A DNA stretch of 5,641 nucleotides from Kiritimatiellia bacterium. GTDB taxonomy: Bacteria > Verrucomicrobiota > Kiritimatiellia > RFP12 > UBA1067. Shown here piece by piece: positions 1 through 5,641 of this stretch; within the stretch, counting starts at the first letter, position 1, and each line of letters begins with the position of its first letter. The translations under genes and the position numbers were made by a program. The notes under the pieces are model-generated. The model ran no database searches. It saw only the letters and a program-made list of their open reading frames with translations, and had not been told where the DNA came from. The stretch is from NCBI GenBank assembly GCA_016303225.1, contig JAEDMC010000181.1, positions 1 through 5,641 on the forward strand, given 5' to 3'.

Positions 1-208
1 GCTTCGTGTTCCACTCGTTGTGAAGCTCGTGCATCGCGAAGAGACAGCGGCGGTGGACGGGCTTCAGACCGTCACGGACATCAGGTAGCGCACGCCCGAC
101 GATGACGCTCATCGAATAGTCGATGTAGTCACGCGACATCTCCTCTTCAATAAGGACGTCTTCGAGTATTCCGCCGGCAACGGGCTCCTGAACAGCTTCT
201 TCGCTCAT
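1..208 (-). CDS. gyrA: DNA gyrase subunit A, N-terminal part (runs off the left edge)
   Basis: GyrA is the breakage-reunion subunit of the type II topoisomerase that introduces negative supercoils. Only the first 69 codons are present. The protein begins MSEEAVQEPV; residues 32-52 match the signature of the GyrA/ParC N-terminal arm and winged-helix start (DYSMSVIVGRALPDVRDGLKP), followed by VHRRCLFAMHEL. The catalytic Tyr and the quinolone-resistance region would lie beyond the window. The ATG at 208 is chosen because it is the first in frame after the AT-rich promoter and gives the usual short lead before the SMSVIVGRALPD motif. There is no Shine-Dalgarno sequence before it, and the -10 box ends only 10 nt upstream, so the mRNA is predicted to be almost leaderless. 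ParC/topoisomerase IV subunit A is the alternative, since this segment is shared; gyrA is more likely in bacteria with a single copy. Confidence 0.88.
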   Translation of the reverse strand, partial: MSEEAVQEPVAGGILEDVLIEEEMSRDYIDYSMSVIVGRALPDVRDGLKPVHRRCLFAMHELHNEWNTK

Positions 209-218
209 AATTAGGTGT

Positions 219-227
219 ATTATAGCA
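219..227 (-). promoter_or_regulatory. Extended -10 promoter of gyrA (TGnTATAAT)
   Basis: The minus strand reads TATGCTATAAT, with the TATAAT hexamer at 224-219 and the TG extension at 227-226. This is a perfect match to the sigma-70-type extended -10. At the 17-nt position upstream I see GTGCGC, which does not resemble a -35 box, as expected for an extended -10 promoter. Standard spacing puts the start site near A212 or A211, leaving a leader of 3-4 nt before the ATG at 208. The box lies in an AT-rich island of about 24 nt within otherwise GC-rich coding DNA. Confidence 0.75.
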
Positions 228-231
228 TATA

Positions 232-381
232 TCACACGCGCGCGCACGCGGAAAGCACCTTCTCCTGCGCGGCTTCGGCGGCCTTCTTGTAGATCCGCTG
301 GAGCTCGTCAAGGCACTTCTTCTCGCCACGCCAGAACGGCACGGGACCGAGACGGCGCAGGACTGCGCTTTCAATCTTCAT
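232..381 (-). CDS. 49-residue ORF, probable detached C-terminal tail of the SWIM protein
   Basis: This short ORF begins MKIESAVLRRLGPVPFWRG and ends QEKVLSACARV; the centre (residues 21-43) is a Lys/Glu/Ala-rich predicted helix. The ATG at 381 overlaps the end of the SWIM gene by 11 nt in the +1 frame. It has the best ribosome-binding site in the window, GGAGGAG with a 7-nt spacer, though these bases also encode Glu-Glu of the SWIM protein. An Leu-Arg-Arg-Leu-Gly-x-x-Pro-Phe-Trp segment followed by an amphipathic helix is what I recall at the C-terminus of longer SWIM proteins of this type. I therefore infer a split gene, made as a separate peptide by re-initiation, by +1 frameshifting, or through a recent indel or sequencing error. 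Codon use is like the neighbouring genes. If it is not a SWIM tail, it is an unknown small protein. Confidence 0.55.
   Translation of the reverse strand: MKIESAVLRRLGPVPFWRGEKKCLDELQRIYKKAAEAAQEKVLSACARV
233..250. other. Alternating pyrimidine-purine tract, potential Z-DNA
   Basis: The minus strand from 250 to 233 is 18 nt of strict C/T-G alternation (mostly CG steps with three TG steps). It is followed at once by an opposite-phase ATATATGC stretch (232-225) that enters the gyrA extended -10. CG-rich alternation of this length is a classical substrate for the B-to-Z transition under negative supercoiling. The tract also codes for the last residues of the 49-residue ORF. Its function is inferred; only the base pattern is seen. 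Confidence 0.5.
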
Positions 382-950
382 CGTAAAACTCCTCCAACGC
401 AATGCCGCGCAACTCGACGAGCGTCGCCGGACGCCGCGCGATCTCCTCCCCGAGGATCAGCAGCGCCGCGGCGGAATGCTTGCACGGGTTGGCGTAGTCC
501 GGACAGCTGCACGCCGTCGTCATGTCATATTTCCCCGGCCCGAGCTTCCCTCCGGGGAAGAGATCGCACCCCGTCTCCCGGAAGATCTTCTCGACCTCCG
601 TCGGCAAATCGTCCGCCAACAGCCGCGCCACCAGCATCGGCTCGCCCCTGAGCGCCGCGACAATGCGACTGCGCGTCTCACCCTCGGGCTGGCGGAACGT
701 GACCGTCACCGCATAGGGCTCGGGACGCGTACCCTGCACCTGCGCCAACACCCGGTTGCCCGAAATCTCCATTGAGACGACCTGTCCGGATACGGCATAG
801 TTCTTGCCGCGCCCGAGCCGTCCCCGAAGGCCCATCGCCTCCAGCCGCCGCGCCCACTCCTTCGCCCACCAGCTGCGCCCCGCGCCCGTGCGCGACTCCT
901 GCGCGCGGATGCCCGCCGCATACCGAGGAATCCGAACCGGATAGGACTTC

Positions 951-958
<8 letters not shown>
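371..958 (-). CDS. SWIM zinc-finger protein, partner of the SNF2 helicase
   Basis: This 195-residue protein carries a SWIM zinc finger, Cys150-x-Cys152-x6-Cys159-x-His161, in the context TACSCPDYANPCKHSAAALL. Before it come family-typical segments: SWWAKEWARRLE (29-40), RLGRGKNYAVSGQV (47-60), VQGTRPEPYAV (74-84) and LFPGG (133-137). SWIM domains bind DNA or protein, and in bacteria such proteins are commonly encoded next to, or fused with, SNF2 helicases, as here. The exact biochemical role is not established. The start is the ATG at 958, because it gives an 8-nt overlap with the helicase stop (ATGAGTAG) and the homologous region begins soon after. A GGAGG lies 12 nt upstream. The reading frame is open further upstream, but that extension is Arg/Ser-rich antiparallel-frame noise. 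The protein ends soon after the finger (LRGIALEEFYDED), shorter than I expect, and the missing tail seems to continue in the overlapping small ORF. Confidence 0.9.
389..395 (-). promoter_or_regulatory. Shine-Dalgarno site for the 49-residue ORF
   Basis: GGAGGAG lies on the minus strand at 395-389, 7 nt before the ATG at 381. It sits inside the last codons of the SWIM gene. It decides the start of the small ORF and could also act as a stimulator of +1 frameshifting near the SWIM stop codon at 373-371. Confidence 0.5.
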
Positions 959-3315
<2,357 letters not shown>

Positions 3316-3341
<26 letters not shown>

Positions 3342-3912
3342 TCGCGGTCGGCTCCGCGGCTTCTTCGGCAATACCGGCGGCTTCCTCTTCGCCGGAGACC
3401 TCGCCGAGGGTCTTCGTTCCCGACAACAGCGCAACGACCTGCTGCTGGACCTCCGACAGGTTCTCCAGCCGAAGCCGCGGATCGAGGATGACGAACGTAT
3501 CGCCCTGCTTGCGGTCTTCGTAGACGCGGCGGATCGTGCCGTCCTCAAGTTCCTTCGCATCGCGCTCCACCAGGATCTTCGACCGCTCGAGCATGACGGC
3601 GAGAACGTAGACGACGTTCTTCATCGCCGGATCGTCCAGCGTCACCAGCTGGCGGAGGAGCTCGCCCGCGTCCTCCTTCTTCAGCGCTTCCTTCTTCACC
3701 TCGCGGACCGGCGCGAAATAAACGCCGTCCCATTGCGAAAAGGGCGTCCAGTCGCGCTCCTGCACCTTCCAGCATTCCGGATGACAGTCAAAGCGCTCGT
3801 AGCCGTCCGCCGTCTCCTTGAGCGCGCTCACGACGGGTGTCTTGTCCACAAGCGGTTTCTGGCAAATCGTGCAGACATGCCCCCGCGACCTGATGTTCCA
3901 TTCCTGTGACAT
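3316..3912 (-). CDS. Conserved-looking Cys-rich protein of unknown function, possibly zinc-binding
   Basis: I cannot assign a function. The 198-residue protein opens with WNIRSRGHVCTIC and has a possible metal site, Cys14-x2-Cys17 and Cys43-His44-x2-Cys47, within residues 10-50. A mostly helical middle follows (about 80-113, LLRQLVTLDDPAMKNVVYVLAVMLER), then a hydrophobic FVILDPRLRLENLSEVQQQV segment (140-159) and an acidic, Glu/Ala-rich tail (168-198) that is probably disordered. No signal peptide or membrane helix is seen, so it is cytoplasmic. From memory, similar proteins occur in Verrucomicrobia and relatives, without known role. It starts the transcription unit: a TGnTATAAT box ends 7 nt before the ATG at 3912, and the first ATG in frame is used without any Shine-Dalgarno site. 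Its 3' end overlaps the helicase start by 26 nt, which suggests coupled expression and perhaps a shared job with the helicase and the SWIM protein. Confidence 0.85.
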
Positions 3913-3919
3913 AGATGGA

Positions 3920-3928
3920 ATTATACCA
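3920..3928 (-). promoter_or_regulatory. Extended -10 promoter of the Cys-rich gene (TGnTATAAT), predicted leaderless
   Basis: The minus strand reads TATGGTATAAT, with TATAAT at 3925-3920 and the TG extension at 3928-3927. Only TCCATCT separates it from the ATG at 3912. Standard spacing places the start site at 3913 or at 3912, the A of the ATG itself, so the transcript should be leaderless. At 17-nt spacing TCGTCT stands where a -35 box would be; it is not a match. The box sits in the 19-nt gap after the pseudouridine synthase stop, and the layout copies that before gyrA. Confidence 0.7.
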
Positions 3929-3931
3929 TAA

Positions 3932-4567
3932 TCATCCGACGTAGACGATGTCGGACGGCAGAGGGGCGAGGAAGGTGACGCGTCTGTGCGTCTTCGGATG
4001 CAGGAACGACAGCTCGACCGCGTGCAGAAGATGGCGTGCCGGCTTCACCCTCAGCCGCCGGTCTTTCGCCGCATCGCCGTAGAGCTTGTCGCCGACGACG
4101 GGATGTCCGAGCTCCGCCGCATGGATGCGAATCTGATGCATCCGCCCCGTCTCGATCTTGAACTCGACGAGTGCCACCGGTCCCTGCTTCCCCAGCACCT
4201 CCCAGTGCGAAACCGCCCGCAAATGTTCGCGCCCGACCGGCGAATCGATCGTCCCCCGCTTTTCCTTCGGCGCACCATGCAACACCGCAAGATACGTCTT
4301 CCGGACCGTCTCATGCGACTCGAACTGCTTTCTCAGATCGAGATAGGCCGCCCGGTTCTTCGCCAAGACCATCACGCCGCTCGTCTCCTGGTCGAGCCGA
4401 TGGACGACGCCCGGACGCTCCGCCGAACCGACGCCGGCCATTGACGGACAGTGCCTCGTCAACTCGTCCGTCAGCGCGCCCGTCTCGTGTCCCGGCGCCG
4501 GATGCACAATCTGTCCGGCAGGCTTGTCGACGACGATGATGTCGTCATCTTCGAAGAGTACCTTCAT
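3932..4567 (-). CDS. RluA/RluD-family RNA pseudouridine synthase without S4 domain
   Basis: This enzyme converts uridine to pseudouridine in RNA. The 211-residue protein has the family signature HRLDQETSG (56-64) with catalytic Asp59. It also has KTYLAVLHG (90-98), TGRMHQIRIHAAELGHPVVGDKLYG (140-164) and the RHLLHA segment (178-183). The N-terminus enters directly at FEDDDIIVVDKPAG, so the S4 RNA-binding domain found in RluD (about 326 residues) is absent. Its length is closer to RluA or TruC, so the target, 23S rRNA or tRNA, cannot be told. The ATG at 4567 is the only possible start: an in-frame TGA lies 9 nt upstream and no further start codon follows in the first codons. AAGGAG is present but only 1 nt from the ATG, so translation probably depends on coupling to queC, whose end overlaps by 23 nt. 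Confidence 0.93.
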   Translation of the reverse strand: MKVLFEDDDIIVVDKPAGQIVHPAPGHETGALTDELTRHCPSMAGVGSAERPGVVHRLDQETSGVMVLAKNRAAYLDLRKQFESHETVRKTYLAVLHGAPKEKRGTIDSPVGREHLRAVSHWEVLGKQGPVALVEFKIETGRMHQIRIHAAELGHPVVGDKLYGDAAKDRRLRVKPARHLLHAVELSFLHPKTHRRVTFLAPLPSDIVYVG

Positions 4568-5203
4568 ACTCCTTCAAGCCCCTGTTGCGCAAGCGACAGG
4601 CGGGACACTTCCCACAGCCTTTGCCGGGAATGCCGTTGTAGCAGGTCACGGTCTCGTTCGCAATAATGTCAAAGATGCCGAGTTTCGCCGCAAGCGCCCA
4701 CTCGTCCGCCTTCGTCATCTTCATGAACGGCGTCTCGATCCTGATTGGGAAATCGAGCGCGAGCCGAATCGCCTTCTCCTGCGCCTTGACGAAGACTTCG
4801 CGACAGTCGGGATAGCCCGAGTAGTCCGCCTGCGAAACGCCCGTGTAGAGGACCGTCGCCCCGAGTGACTTCGCCCAGACGGCCGCCGCCATCAGAAAGA
4901 ACGCGTTGCGACCTTCGACAACGGTGTTGGGGGGCGATTGAGTCGAAGTCGAACTCCCTTTGATCTTCATCGACGGGTCGAAGAGCGCGTTGGTCGTGAT
5001 GTCCTTGTAAAAGCCGAACTTAACGATCTTGTGCGCGGCGACGCCGAAACGCTTCGCGAGCCGGCGCGCAAACTTCGTCTCGATGGAGTGACGCTGGCCG
5101 TATTCAAAGGTGATTGCCGCAACCTCGCGCGCACCGTATTTCTTCACGGCAAGCGCGAGGCAAGTGGCGGAATCCTGTCCACCGGAAAGAACAACGACAG
5201 CCT

Positions 5204-5207
<4 letters not shown>
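4545..5207 (-). CDS. queC: 7-cyano-7-deazaguanine synthase QueC
   Basis: QueC makes preQ0 from 7-carboxy-7-deazaguanine, ammonia and ATP in the queuosine pathway. The 220-residue protein shows the ATP-pyrophosphatase loop SGGQDS (8-13), FEYGQRHS (34-41), PNTVVEGRN (93-101), GVSQADYSGYPDCR (123-136) and the structural zinc site Cys189-x8-Cys198-x2-Cys201-x2-Cys204. The length fits the family (231 in E. coli). The GTG start at 5207 overlaps the recA stop in GTGA, a classic 4-nt coupling, and MKAVVVLSGGQDS is the expected N-terminus. PNTVVEGRN differs from the more usual PNTFVPGRN. No queD, queE or queF is visible nearby. QueC-like proteins also occur in DNA-modification and defence clusters, but nothing in the window supports that, so queuosine synthesis is the default. 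Confidence 0.96.
4569..4574 (-). promoter_or_regulatory. Shine-Dalgarno-like AAGGAG with abnormal 1-nt spacing
   Basis: AAGGAG lies on the minus strand at 4574-4569, with a single T before the ATG at 4567. The usual spacing is about 5-9 nt. No alternative start codon is available, so the site either works poorly by itself or helps hold ribosomes that terminate at the queC stop (4547-4545). Confidence 0.4.

Positions 5208-5641
<434 letters not shown>

Noticed and set aside
147..374. 75-residue minus-strand ORF starting with TTG
   Set aside because: It is Arg/Ser-rich and crosses the gyrA start and promoter; gyrA and the 49-residue ORF occupy the other frames with better evidence.
3342..3560. 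N-terminal extension of the helicase by 73 residues
   Set aside because: The sequence is Arg/Ser-rich out-of-frame noise over the well-formed Cys-rich gene; MKFSPKQREAL at 3341 is a natural start.
3935..3955. Inverted repeat TCCGAC/GTCGGA at the end of the pseudouridine synthase gene, as a terminator
   Set aside because: The stem is only 6 bp with a 9-nt loop, lies inside codons, and no T-run follows; what follows is the -10 promoter region.

Overview
This is a GC-rich window of a bacterial chromosome. It is almost fully coding, with every supported gene on the minus strand, so it reads right to left: recA (3' part) > queC > RluA-family pseudouridine synthase > Cys-rich protein of unknown function > SNF2-family helicase > SWIM zinc-finger protein > 49-residue ORF > gyrA (5' part). 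The GyrA and RecA core sequences are clearly bacterial. The style of the GyrA N-terminus and of the unknown Cys-rich protein recalls the Planctomycetes-Verrucomicrobia-Lentisphaerae/Kiritimatiellae group, but that placement is from memory and unchecked.

Right part (about 3932-5641): the recA stop overlaps the queC start by 4 nt, and the queC end overlaps the pseudouridine synthase start by 23 nt, so these three look like one translationally coupled unit. It joins homologous recombination (RecA), queuosine/preQ0 biosynthesis (QueC) and RNA pseudouridylation.

Middle part (about 232-3930): a 19-nt AT-rich gap holds an extended -10 promoter directly before the Cys-rich gene. The helicase overlaps that gene by 26 nt, the SWIM gene overlaps the helicase by 8 nt, and the 49-residue ORF overlaps the SWIM gene by 11 nt in the +1 frame. 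The helicase and SWIM protein are a recurrent bacterial pair. The 49-residue ORF looks like the missing C-terminal tail of the SWIM protein. The helicase gene is unusual: it carries several repeat-like DNA elements inside its reading frame. These are a perfect 13-bp palindrome, a CACAGAG/CGCAGAG inverted-repeat element, a six-unit 7-nt tandem repeat and a degenerate 9-nt periodic tract. All are translated in frame and sit in apparent loops between conserved motifs.

Left part (1-250): the start of gyrA is preceded by a perfect TGnTATAAT box only 10 nt from the ATG, with no Shine-Dalgarno sequence. Directly upstream is an 18-nt alternating pyrimidine-purine tract that could form Z-DNA. Both promoters visible in the window share the sequence TATG(C/G)TATAAT and predict nearly or fully leaderless mRNAs. 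No RNA genes, CRISPR arrays, insertion sequences or convincing terminators were seen, and no gene-free stretch exceeds 25 bases.
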